Origin: Candidatus Obscuribacterales bacterium
Lineage (GTDB): Bacteria > Cyanobacteriota > Vampirovibrionia > Obscuribacterales > Obscuribacteraceae
Reading direction: 5' to 3'
DNA: 64,000 nucleotides
Assembly: GCA_019752635.1 (NCBI GenBank)
Contig: JAIELX010000053.1
Coordinates: forward strand, 62,001 to 126,000
Shown here piece by piece: positions 1 through 7,388 of the stretch. The notes under the pieces are model-generated. The model worked only from the letters and a program-made list of their open reading frames with translations, did no database searches and was not told the origin of the DNA. Each line of letters opens with the position of its first letter. The first letter of the stretch is position 1. Both the position numbers and the translations under genes were made by a program.

Positions 1-175
1 AAGGAATGCCGGGATGAGGAACCAGAATTGAGCCCTCTTCTTCCACCAGCCGACGCTTCTCTTTGTACGGCTGCCGTTTTGCTTGTGCGACATCCGGCGT
101 GAACACGACCGCGGATATGATGCTCAGTAGCATCACTGTCCCCGCACATAAAATCTTGCCGGTTCGCAAAACCAT
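1..175 (-). CDS. Secreted protein, N-terminal fragment cut by the window edge
   Basis: Reading the minus strand from an ATG at 175 gives 58 uninterrupted codons that run off the left edge of the window. The product begins MVLRTGKILCAGTVMLLSII, a short basic region followed by a hydrophobic core, and ends in a signal-peptidase-I-like site (VAQA before KRQP). After it comes a very basic and acidic stretch (KRQPYKEKRRLVEEEG). This is a typical exported-protein start. The rest of the protein is outside the window, so no function can be given. A G-rich stretch lies about 10-15 bases upstream, but there is no convincing ribosome binding site. The gene diverges from the cysteine-cluster gene at 522. 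Confidence 0.6.
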   Translation of the reverse strand, partial: MVLRTGKILCAGTVMLLSIISAVVFTPDVAQAKRQPYKEKRRLVEEEGSILVPHPGIP

Positions 176-521
176 TAAAAGCTGGCCCCCTAAGCCTATA
201 TTCCCGGCGGATTTTTCATCTTACCGCGTTCTCAAGACCTATGCCGGGTGAAATCTAAGTACCCCGAAGACAAACCGAGCCACCAGAGCCAGGGATCGCC
301 GCCGAAGCCCTTGCCGGAAGACGTTTGCGCGAATATCACCGTTTGGCCAGTCGGACAGGATTGGCAAGTCGGAAAATCTCGAGAGAATCTGACAGAGCTG
401 GCCTGGTGCGCCGGACACGATCGGTCGAAAAACTTGCCGCCCTTTCTCCACCGTTCAACTATACTTATTTGGTTGGCGAGTCCAACAATCGCAAGCACCG
501 TCCCCATTATCGGACTACTAC
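176..521. other. Intergenic region between two divergent genes
   Basis: About 346 bases without a convincing gene, presumably holding promoters for both flanking genes. On the plus strand a TATACT sequence at 460-465 could be the -10 element for the gene at 522, but no good -35 element sits 16-18 bases upstream. Overlapping open frames on both strands here have no start signal or recognisable product. I see nothing else. Confidence 0.4.
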
Positions 522-1721
522 ATGCCGGAAACATTGCATATTCCACCCGGAATCAACTACGAATGCACCGGCTGCGGCACTTGCTGCAGCGGCTGGGCGG
601 TTCATATGACAGCAGAGGATCATACGCGCATCGCGTCAGTCGACTGGGGCGCGCTGCATGCGCCATTCAAGGGGAAGGTGCTCTTCAAAGAGCTGCAAAA
701 GTACGAAAAAATGATCAGTCCCTATACACACAAAATTCGCTCTGATGACGGCACTTGCCCATTCCTGGTGAACAAGCTGTGCTTCATGCACAGCACGAAC
801 GGAGCTGAGTTCAAGCCATCCATTTGCCAGTTGTTTCCGTATTGCTTCACGGATACGCCAACAGGCACGTACGCAACGGTTAGCTTTGTCAGCGTTGGCG
901 CAGTCTACAACTCCGGCAAGGCGCTTGCTGAGCAACGCGACTATCTGGAGAAGAAGCTTGCAGACTTCCGCGCCGTCTTTCCCGGCTACAAGCCAGACTG
1001 GTCAAAGATTCAGCTCACAGCCGGACACCCGCTAACGTGGGACGATTATCTCAAGCACGAAGAAGTTTTACTCAGCATTCTAAGCTCGGACGAAGGCAAC
1101 GTAATAGATAAGCTACGAAGATGCAGCGACTACTTGGTAGAGCGCGTCAATCAGGTGACCGCACCGGCGAACAAGCCAGCAGCCGACGAAGGTGCCATGG
1201 GACTGAACAAGCTCGACCGTCACATCCTCGCCAATTTCCATCGTATGTATTTTCCCGCCAAAGGACGCAAGATTAACGAGAAGGGATTGAACACCTTTAA
1301 GTTCTGGTTTGGTGTCATATTCAATACCAGTACGGTGTTTGAAGTCCCGCAGCAGTTTTACGCAATCGACCAGCTTCGCGAGTTTCCCTTTCCCAATGAC
1401 AAAGAAGTAGACGACATCTTCACGCGCTATGCCTACTCCCATGTGTTCGGCAAGAAATACTTCGGTCCCGGTTTCGGCGGACTGACTGTAATAAGCGGCT
1501 TCCACCATTTGGTGACAGTAATAATGCTCGCTCGATTGCACGCTCGCGCAATCGCAAAAGCGCGAAATGCCCCGATTGTGAGCTTGCTCGACGTGCTTGC
1601 GACGGTGCGCATGCTTGAGACCCAACTAGGCGAGACAATGTTCAGCCAGGGCAGCACGAACACTGTTGAGGTCTTGCTCCAAAGCGGCAAGCGTGCAAAG
1701 CGATTCCTCAGCATCGGCTAA
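522..1721 (+). CDS. YkgJ-like cysteine-cluster (metal-binding) protein
   Basis: 399 residues. The N-terminus has the cluster ECTGCGTCC (Cys15, 18, 21, 22), followed by CPFLVNKLC (Cys79, 87), then KPSICQLFPYC (Cys102, 108). This spacing matches the YkgJ / 'putative zinc- or iron-chelating' family, whose cysteines are thought to bind zinc or an Fe-S cluster; no reaction is firmly established. The remaining ~290 residues are longer than in minimal family members, look globular and match nothing I recognise. There is no signal peptide, so the protein is probably cytoplasmic. The start ATG has only a weak GGA-type ribosome site. The gene stands alone: its left neighbour diverges and a new promoter begins about 90 bases after its stop. 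Confidence 0.7.
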   Translation: MPETLHIPPGINYECTGCGTCCSGWAVHMTAEDHTRIASVDWGALHAPFKGKVLFKELQKYEKMISPYTHKIRSDDGTCPFLVNKLCFMHSTNGAEFKPSICQLFPYCFTDTPTGTYATVSFVSVGAVYNSGKALAEQRDYLEKKLADFRAVFPGYKPDWSKIQLTAGHPLTWDDYLKHEEVLLSILSSDEGNVIDKLRRCSDYLVERVNQVTAPANKPAADEGAMGLNKLDRHILANFHRMYFPAKGRKINEKGLNTFKFWFGVIFNTSTVFEVPQQFYAIDQLREFPFPNDKEVDDIFTRYAYSHVFGKKYFGPGFGGLTVISGFHHLVTVIMLARLHARAIAKARNAPIVSLLDVLATVRMLETQLGETMFSQGSTNTVEVLLQSGKRAKRFLSIG

Positions 1722-1813
1722 AAATATTAGTCTTAGATTGCCACGACAATTTCACAAATTTCTGCTTGGGGCAAAAACACGCTAAACAGCCTGTTCTTTA
1801 GCCCCGAGAGAGC

Positions 1814-1842
1814 TTGACTACGGCATTTATTTCCTGTAATGT
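1814..1842 (+). promoter_or_regulatory. Sigma-70-type promoter of the first pilin-like gene
   Basis: TTGACT at 1814-1819 and TAATGT at 1837-1842 are separated by exactly 17 bases, placing the transcript start near 1849 and leaving a leader of about 70 bases. An in-frame ATG at 1839 lies inside the -10 element, so translation must begin further downstream at 1920. The paralogue at 3809 has the same arrangement. Confidence 0.65.
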
Positions 1843-1919
1843 TGGCTCCTGAGACAAAAGATCTATTCAGATTTCGGTTCGAGCAATTGCAAATGTGGTC
1901 CTGGAGATCCATACATTCG

Positions 1920-2423
1920 ATGATAAAGAAACTTGCCCAACTTACTATGGCATCTGCAATCGTTCTTTCCGTAGCCAGCCCGGCGCTAGCGCAGAATGCG
2001 CTTGACTCAACGGCGGCTAAGGGCAATCAGACGAACAACACGAACAACTTCACCGGTGCACAGGCCATGCAAGGCGGCACCACAGAAGCACCAAGATTGC
2101 AAGGTGCAACCAATGGCACCATTGGTCCTCAAGGCGGTGACGCCACCATAATTCAGGGCGTCAATACCGCCGGCACTGTGCGCGTAAACAACCTGGCAAA
2201 CCTGGAAGCGCTCTGCAACATCATTGCTAACGGCATGGAAATCCTCGGTATTGCCTGGGGCGGTCCTACAATCATAATGGGCTTCATGCACATGTCCGCT
2301 GGAACTCAGGATGCGATGAAACGCATCATTTGGGGCATGTCCGGTGTTACCGGCGGCATGGCCACCCCCGGCTGCATCAACTGGCTGGTCGCTTCGGCAC
2401 GCGACGCAAACCTGTTCAGCTAG
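1920..2423 (+). CDS. Small secreted two-helix protein, VirB2/TrbC pilin-like (copy 1)
   Basis: 167 residues. A signal peptide (MIKKLAQLTMASAIVLSVASPALA) of 24 residues ends in ALA before QN. The mature part has a polar Asn/Thr/Gln/Gly-rich half, then two hydrophobic Gly-rich segments (LEALCNIIANGMEILGIAWGG and IIWGMSGVTGG) joined by a short charged loop (TQDAMKRI), then a conserved tail (PGCINWLVAS..DANLFS). Signal peptide, two membrane-capable helices and a basic loop are the layout of VirB2/TrbC conjugative pilins. This is a resemblance in architecture, not a proven relationship, and no type IV secretion gene is nearby. The start at 1920 is chosen because the upstream ATG lies in the promoter and because the signal peptide begins here. 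The protein is about 85% identical by eye to the one at 3809. Confidence 0.65.
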   Translation: MIKKLAQLTMASAIVLSVASPALAQNALDSTAAKGNQTNNTNNFTGAQAMQGGTTEAPRLQGATNGTIGPQGGDATIIQGVNTAGTVRVNNLANLEALCNIIANGMEILGIAWGGPTIIMGFMHMSAGTQDAMKRIIWGMSGVTGGMATPGCINWLVASARDANLFS

Positions 2424-2472
2424 ACGATAAAATCTACCGAAAGTATGCAAAGGGCGAACGAAAGTAGGCCTG

Positions 2473-3543
2473 TTATGGAAGGTCCTTTGACAAGTAAGCA
2501 TCTACGTACCGAGACCCGCTAGTCAACCTGGATTTGCACGCAAGCTCGCCGCGCAAATCGGAATGAGCCTTTGCCCACAACATTGGTACCAGATCCCTGC
2601 GCGCCCATTTCTTTGCCACCAACACCGGCAGCTGCCTTCGATAAACTTCTTCCAGCAAGAGTCGCGACTCAACCGTTGGCACTAGCGCCACTCGGCGCCC
2701 CGATGGCTCGTCCAGCACTATCGCCATATGCGACTCCGGCGCGGGCGTCCACCGATCTCCGTTTGACATGGATAAGACAGAAGATTTGCTGTTGCGGCTG
2801 CCATTCGAAATCGCACGGAGCGAAATTGCTGAATGCTCGCCATCGCTGTCATTTGCCAGGTTCGGCTCAACAGGGCGGCGTCCGCCCCCCTTAGAGGGCA
2901 GACGATTGGGTTTGAAAGTGAATTTGTTATACAGAGGAAACGTGCGGTCGCCGTGAATTGCTCTTCGCTTAAAGCGTGCATCTGATGCTTCGTACAGCGA
3001 CGTGATCCAAAATCCGTCTCTGGAGGTCTGCTGCACAACTTCGGCGAACCCGTCCCCGTCCAAGTCCAGAATGTCTTTCACGCCTCGGCGGTCCACTTCA
3101 AAGTAACCTTTACACTGCCACGGAACAGGTCGACGCTGATCATCAAATGTCACGATCAACAAGTGCGCCCCCGGTTCCCAACTGCTTCCGGTGGTTCCTG
3201 TGCGAGACACGATGATCAAATCTCTGGTCTGATTTCTGTCCAGGTCGGCGGACCAGACGGACGCAAAGCCGTTGTCACACTCGCTCCAGACGACCCAACT
3301 CTTGCCCTTGTAATCAGTGCCCGTTATGCGCAGTGTTCCACCCGACATCATTTTCAGGGTGCATTGGTCGGCGAGAACAGTTGCACCAGTGGTGAGGTCA
3401 TCCGAAATCAAACGCTGTTTTACGCGCATCGACAGCTCGGACGAAGACAGTGGCAGGTAGTCCGTGCAGTACCCGCATGCGGGTAGAGCCCGACTGAGAA
3501 CGAGGAACAGCGATGCCCATACAAGCGAAAACCTCTGCCACAT
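2473..3543 (-). CDS. Exported FG-GAP/VCBS-like repeat protein
   Basis: 356 residues from the ATG at 3543, preferred over a start 10 codons upstream because AGAGGTGG sits 8 bases before it. The N-terminus MWQRFSLVWASLFLVLS is hydrophobic and followed by ALPACG, which could be a signal-peptidase site or a poor lipobox. The middle has two short Asp-rich elements, DLDRNQTRDLIIVS and DLDGDGFAEVVQQ, spaced like the calcium-binding loops of FG-GAP/VCBS beta-propeller repeats. The C-terminal ~150 residues are not recognisable. Role unknown; such propellers usually bind ligands or surfaces outside the cell. It runs opposite to, and between, the two pilin-like genes, which suggests but does not prove a shared function. 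Confidence 0.6.
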   Translation of the reverse strand: MWQRFSLVWASLFLVLSRALPACGYCTDYLPLSSSELSMRVKQRLISDDLTTGATVLADQCTLKMMSGGTLRITGTDYKGKSWVVWSECDNGFASVWSADLDRNQTRDLIIVSRTGTTGSSWEPGAHLLIVTFDDQRRPVPWQCKGYFEVDRRGVKDILDLDGDGFAEVVQQTSRDGFWITSLYEASDARFKRRAIHGDRTFPLYNKFTFKPNRLPSKGGGRRPVEPNLANDSDGEHSAISLRAISNGSRNSKSSVLSMSNGDRWTPAPESHMAIVLDEPSGRRVALVPTVESRLLLEEVYRRQLPVLVAKKWARRDLVPMLWAKAHSDLRGELACKSRLTSGSRYVDAYLSKDLP

Positions 3544-3699
3544 GAAATAGTCCACCTCTGTCGACAATTTCATCGTGACATCAAGATGTTAACAGCGCGT
3601 TCAAACAGCGTTCAAATGTCTATAAATCCCGGTGTTCGCAGCGTAAATTCCCAGCAATGGGAAAATTACGAAAGTGTATTCCACTTTACATTTTCACGC

Positions 3700-3728
3700 T
3701 TGACTTCAGGGTTATTTAGCCCTAATCT
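3700..3728 (+). promoter_or_regulatory. Sigma-70-type promoter of the second pilin-like gene
   Basis: TTGACT at 3700-3705, a 17-base spacer and TAATCT at 3723-3728. The likely transcript start is near 3735, giving a leader of roughly 75 bases before the ATG at 3809. Spacing, -35 sequence and leader length match the promoter of the paralogue at 1920. Confidence 0.65.
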
Positions 3729-3808
3729 TACCAGGCTAGCTCTTTGCAGCAGATTCTTTATCGCAATCAAATTACTAACTAATTCGCATCCCGCTTTGGA
3801 GGGTCTTC

Positions 3809-4324
3809 ATGCGCGCATCTTTTGCTAATGCTGTATCGCGGTTCAGTATCGCTGCTGGAATTGTAGTGGCACTATCCGCGCCGGCGCTAGCGCAAGACGC
3901 ATTCGACTCCACAGCGGCGACAGGCAATCAAACCAATAACACAAACAACTTCACCGGCGCACAAACTCAACAGGGCGGCAACGCAGCAGCCCCGCAGTTA
4001 CAAGGTGCGACAAACGGTACAATCGGACCGCAAGGCGGCGACGCTACGGTCATTCAAGGTGTTAATACCGCAGGTACTGTCCGCGTCAACAACCTGGCGA
4101 ACTTGGAAGCATTGTTGAACATCATCGCTAATGGCATGGAAATCCTCGGCATCGCCTGGGGCGGTCCGACCATGATCTGGGGCTTCATGAACATGGCTGC
4201 AGGAACACAAGACGCCATGAAAAGAATCATCTGGGGCGCTGCCGGTGTAACCGGTGGACTTGCGACCCCTGGCTGTATCAACTGGCTCGTCGCCTCTTGC
4301 CGCGATGCCAACTTGTTCAGCTAA
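3809..4324 (+). CDS. Small secreted two-helix protein, VirB2/TrbC pilin-like (copy 2)
   Basis: 171 residues with a good ribosome site (GGAGG) 7 bases before the ATG. The signal peptide ends APALA before QDAFDS. The mature region aligns without gaps to the protein at 1920: polar TNNTNNFTGAQ segment, the shared GATNGTIGPQGGDAT stretch, two glycine-rich hydrophobic helices and the tail GCINWLVAS..DANLFS. Codon choices differ at many third positions although the protein is conserved, so the duplication is not recent and the sequence has been kept by selection. Copy 2 has Cys near the C-terminus (ASCRDAN) where copy 1 has Ala; copy 1 has Cys before the first helix where copy 2 has Leu. A pilin-like or other oligomeric envelope component is the best guess. 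A clear terminator follows. Confidence 0.65.
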   Translation: MRASFANAVSRFSIAAGIVVALSAPALAQDAFDSTAATGNQTNNTNNFTGAQTQQGGNAAAPQLQGATNGTIGPQGGDATVIQGVNTAGTVRVNNLANLEALLNIIANGMEILGIAWGGPTMIWGFMNMAAGTQDAMKRIIWGAAGVTGGLATPGCINWLVASCRDANLFS

Positions 4325-4359
4325 CGACTAAGTTTTCCCCCGCCAACGCCAACCAGGAG

Positions 4360-4380
4360 CCTCCCGCAAGGGGGGTTTTT
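4360..4380 (+). terminator. Intrinsic terminator of the second pilin-like gene
   Basis: CCTCCC, a GCAA tetraloop, GGGGGG, then five T residues, 36 bases after the stop codon. One T-G pair is in the stem. Confidence 0.75.
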
Positions 4381-4398
4381 GGTTTGTAGCGGTTTTTA

Positions 4399-5535
4399 TC
4401 ATAGATTCGGTAGCTCGTAGTCAGAAAGGGTGTGCAACTTTCGAATTAGATAATCAGAGGGAATGAGCGGCAAAATGAGATCACGAACCCGTGTGACAAG
4501 CGGCGATGAGGACAGGGATACCGCCCCGGAGTTACGGGACTGATGAACGAATGACGCGGTTCTCGGCTTTCTCAAGGACTCATATCGGCGCAGGGCCTTT
4601 TCGGTGTTTGATTCATTCTTCAAGCATGAGGCAAGCGTAACCGAATCTTCCAATGCCTGGCAGCCCCCCTGCCCCATGAATGGCGTCATCGGGTGCGCGG
4701 CATCTCCAAGTAAGGAAACATACTTTTTGCCCCAAACATTGCTCGGATCGCGATCATACAAATCGTGAGTCAAGATTTCAGATGTTGATTCGATTAGCGG
4801 TACAACAGGATCGGTCCAACCGCGAAACGTCTCCATTGCGTGCTCTTTGCTCGTGCGTCCTTTCATCCCCGCTTTGGCTGCAACACATCCGAACCAATAG
4901 GTGCGACCTTTCCCGATGGGGATCGCTCCAAATTGCAGACCGGTTCCAAACAACATGATTCCTGTTTCTGGCGGCAATCCCGGATGCGTAAGTTCACTTA
5001 CCCCTCTCCATGCGAAACAGCCACTATACTTCGGTGCACCGTCATGCAAAAGGGCCGCGCGCACTACCGAGTGTAGTCCGTCCGCACCTACGACAAAATC
5101 GGCATTATGCGTCGATCCATCGGAGAGCGTGACACCAGCTCGACCATCGCTATGAATGTTCGTGCACGCCAAACCTGTATAGATCCGTTCATGCCCGGCC
5201 TGGTCTGCAAGCGCTCGCTGCAAATCTGCACGGTGAATTGCAACAGAAGCATTTGACCGACCGGCAATCTCGATGTTCAATTCGGCCAGCACTTTACCTT
5301 TGGCAGTCAGGTACTTTCCTCGTCGCCCTATTGCGCCTTCGGCCACGACCCGATCATAAACATCCAAGGCCTTAAGTGCTTCCAATGCGTTCGGATACAG
5401 TACTATTCCTGCGCCAACTTCTTTCAATGCCGACGCCTTTTCAAAAATCTCAACCTTGATGCCCGCCTTGCGCAATGCAATGGCAGCAGACAATCCACCA
5501 ATCCCTGCGCCGATGATAATTGCAGTCCGCGCCAT
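4399..5535 (-). CDS. FAD-dependent aromatic-type monooxygenase
   Basis: 378 residues, the usual length for single-domain class A flavin monooxygenases (salicylate hydroxylase / UbiH / zeaxanthin epoxidase superfamily). All three family signatures are present: the dinucleotide motif GAGIGG (9-14) with Glu32 ending the second strand, the GADG motif (150-153), and the second FAD motif LLGDAAHPMTPFMGQGG (277-291). These enzymes use NAD(P)H and O2 to hydroxylate or epoxidise a bound ring substrate; the substrate cannot be read from sequence. The ribosome site GAGGA precedes the ATG by 8 bases. It lies 27 bases behind the E1-like gene on the same strand, so the two are probably co-transcribed. Confidence 0.85.
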   Translation of the reverse strand: MARTAIIIGAGIGGLSAAIALRKAGIKVEIFEKASALKEVGAGIVLYPNALEALKALDVYDRVVAEGAIGRRGKYLTAKGKVLAELNIEIAGRSNASVAIHRADLQRALADQAGHERIYTGLACTNIHSDGRAGVTLSDGSTHNADFVVGADGLHSVVRAALLHDGAPKYSGCFAWRGVSELTHPGLPPETGIMLFGTGLQFGAIPIGKGRTYWFGCVAAKAGMKGRTSKEHAMETFRGWTDPVVPLIESTSEILTHDLYDRDPSNVWGKKYVSLLGDAAHPMTPFMGQGGCQALEDSVTLASCLKNESNTEKALRRYESLRKPRTASFVHQSRNSGAVSLSSSPLVTRVRDLILPLIPSDYLIRKLHTLSDYELPNL

Positions 5536-5562
5536 TCGCCGGTCCTCTACGCAAAATAGACT

Positions 5563-6348
5563 TCAACCCCAGCGACCGCAATCTGGACAGTCGCTGCGAC
5601 CGGTAAGTCGTGTCATGTCGTCGAATTCGCTGCGCAATACATCGAAGCGCAGCAAGTGGTTACCAGAGATGGTTCCTAGCCGTGTAATGATCTTGATCGC
5701 CTCCGCAGCCTGAAATGCTCCAGCCAGCCCCGCGATCGCGCCCATCTCACCACGCCCGGGACCGCTAGCGGGCAAATCGTCCAACCCTAGATTGCTGAAT
5801 ACGCAGCGCAAACATGCCGAGCGCCCGGGCATCATGCTGAAAACATGAAAGCTGAACTCAATGAGACCGGCATGAATCAATGGTTTCAGTACATGCATGC
5901 AATTGTCCGACGCCAGCAATTTATCTTGCCAGTTGCTCAGCCCTTCCACCGCCAAATCAGCCTCATAAAGCAATGATTCTGCGTTGTGCGGATCAAACTG
6001 CTGCGCGCGAACCTCAACTCGCAATTCCGGACACATAGTCCGCAACCGCTCTGCGACAATCTCCGCCTTGCAGCTCCCGACGTCAGCCATGCTGAGTAGT
6101 GGATGTACCGCGACATCGGAGATACCAACGAATTCGCAATCAACAAGAATCAGCCTGCCGACTCCAGCCTGTGCCAGGTGCATCGCACAAGTTGTCCCTG
6201 TAGCATTGAGCCCCAGTACAACCACTGTGGCTTGCACCAGACGTTGCTGACGTTCTGCGGTCATGCCCGGTAATGCCAGCTGGTTGGCGAAGCGTTCCAA
6301 TTGCGCAGCAGTCAGTGATTTATTCGTATTCCGCCGACGCTTATACAA
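5563..6348 (-). CDS. Divergent ThiF/MoeB-type E1-like protein
   Basis: 261 residues from a TTG start with GGGAG 8 bases upstream. The overall pattern of a bacterial E1 (ThiF/MoeB/HesA) is clear: an N-terminal LERFANQLALPGM segment, a Rossmann strand VVVLGLNATG (43-51), LILVD ending at Asp70, a KAEIVAERL helix, CLRC and C-terminal CPDCG for structural zinc. Key adenylation residues are altered, however: the GxGGxG loop reads LGLNATGTT, and the Ser-Asn-Leu-x-Arg-Gln segment after the Asp is replaced by VGISDVAVHPLL. It may not adenylate anything. The canonical MoeB at 10312 shows what is missing. It probably shares a transcript with the FAD monooxygenase. Confidence 0.7.
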   Translation of the reverse strand: MYKRRRNTNKSLTAAQLERFANQLALPGMTAERQQRLVQATVVVLGLNATGTTCAMHLAQAGVGRLILVDCEFVGISDVAVHPLLSMADVGSCKAEIVAERLRTMCPELRVEVRAQQFDPHNAESLLYEADLAVEGLSNWQDKLLASDNCMHVLKPLIHAGLIEFSFHVFSMMPGRSACLRCVFSNLGLDDLPASGPGRGEMGAIAGLAGAFQAAEAIKIITRLGTISGNHLLRFDVLRSEFDDMTRLTGRSDCPDCGRWG

Positions 6349-6423
6349 CCTAAAGCTCCCACAACGCCTGCTCAGGCGCTTTAGTTTTATGTTTCGACCA
6401 AGTCATCTTTCGATTTTCAGGCA

Positions 6424-7293
6424 TCACTCTTCTTGCTCACTGGAGATTTTCGTCTCCGGACTGGCTTCCTTGATCGCCGCAATAACGGCTGCCGCTCTCG
6501 ATCCACAGCGATTCCGAATCATGGCCTCGAATTGGTTCCACTGGCGTTGGGTTTCTCTGACGGCCAGCTCACGAGCGACTTGGAAGTAGGTGATCTTGCC
6601 ATTGACGATCCGCGCTCCACCTGGTGTCCGAGGACTATCCTTTACCATCATCGCGTGTCGTTCTACATCGGACGATGCTCCGGCGCGAACATTGAAACAC
6701 TCCAATCCAGGATAGCCTGATGGAACCTTCTGCCAGTCTACAAGCGGAATTTGGTATGGCTCAGTCTTGTATTCTTCTAAGCGCACCATCAACTCGATGT
6801 AGTTAGTTCGGCTATAGAAGTCTTGTACAACGTGAAGCATTTCGCCAAAATGACGCAGCGCGTAGCCCCGGCTTTCTGTGTCTGTGTCTGACTCTGCGGC
6901 ATAGTTGAGCGCGCGCTTCTTCTCACGATCAACATAGCCCAGCGAAGAATTAAACTGCAATTCGCCGAAATGGCGGCGCAGCTCACGTTGCCCGTCGCTT
7001 CCCGGCTTATCTTGCGCCTCGTTGGCATCGATTATCACTTTCAAGTTAACAGGAGAGAAAATGCCACTGAGCGCTTCTTTGGTAATTTCAGCGTGAATGT
7101 TTCCGCCGGCACTGTCCATCGTGCTAAACGCCGCTACCGGGCCAAAGCTCGTACCGAAGAACACAACTGACAAAAGAAGGCAGTGGAGCGCGGCGGCAAC
7201 ACAACCACGATGTTTTTTGCCAATCTTAAAAAGAACGCAAGAAACTTTCTTCAACGGAGCCTCGCTCAGCTTAATGTAGTCGTCATCATGCAC
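6424..7293 (-). CDS. Secreted Het-C / zinc-dependent phospholipase C-like protein
   Basis: 289 residues from a GTG start. A long basic N-region precedes a hydrophobic segment (about 32-55), consistent with export. The diagnostic part is IHAEITKEAL (His67), RRHF (His108) and LRHFGEMLHVVQDFYSRTN (His148, His154, Asp158, Asn164). An 'LHxxQDFYxxxN' helix with spaced histidines is shared by Het-C-like proteins and zinc-dependent phospholipase C/P1-nuclease-fold proteins, where His and Asp bind metals. The substrate is unknown and activity is inferred only from the metal ligands. The C-terminal ~100 residues are unfamiliar. The neighbour downstream is the E1-like gene, 75 bases away, and a CGCCTG/CAGGCG inverted repeat (6365-6378) sits in that gap. 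Confidence 0.55.
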   Translation of the reverse strand: MHDDDYIKLSEAPLKKVSCVLFKIGKKHRGCVAAALHCLLLSVVFFGTSFGPVAAFSTMDSAGGNIHAEITKEALSGIFSPVNLKVIIDANEAQDKPGSDGQRELRRHFGELQFNSSLGYVDREKKRALNYAAESDTDTESRGYALRHFGEMLHVVQDFYSRTNYIELMVRLEEYKTEPYQIPLVDWQKVPSGYPGLECFNVRAGASSDVERHAMMVKDSPRTPGGARIVNGKITYFQVARELAVRETQRQWNQFEAMIRNRCGSRAAAVIAAIKEASPETKISSEQEE

Positions 7294-7388
7294 CCGGGAT
7301 TTACAGCTCCCCCCTTTAATAATACATTCTGTACTCCTGACTTCGCTCTAATGACAAGCAACACTCACGCGACGATACTTCTATAATT

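Noticed and set aside
1839..1919. ATG at 1839 as the start of the first pilin-like protein
   Set aside because: It lies inside the -10 element of a strong promoter and would put 27 polar residues before the signal peptide.
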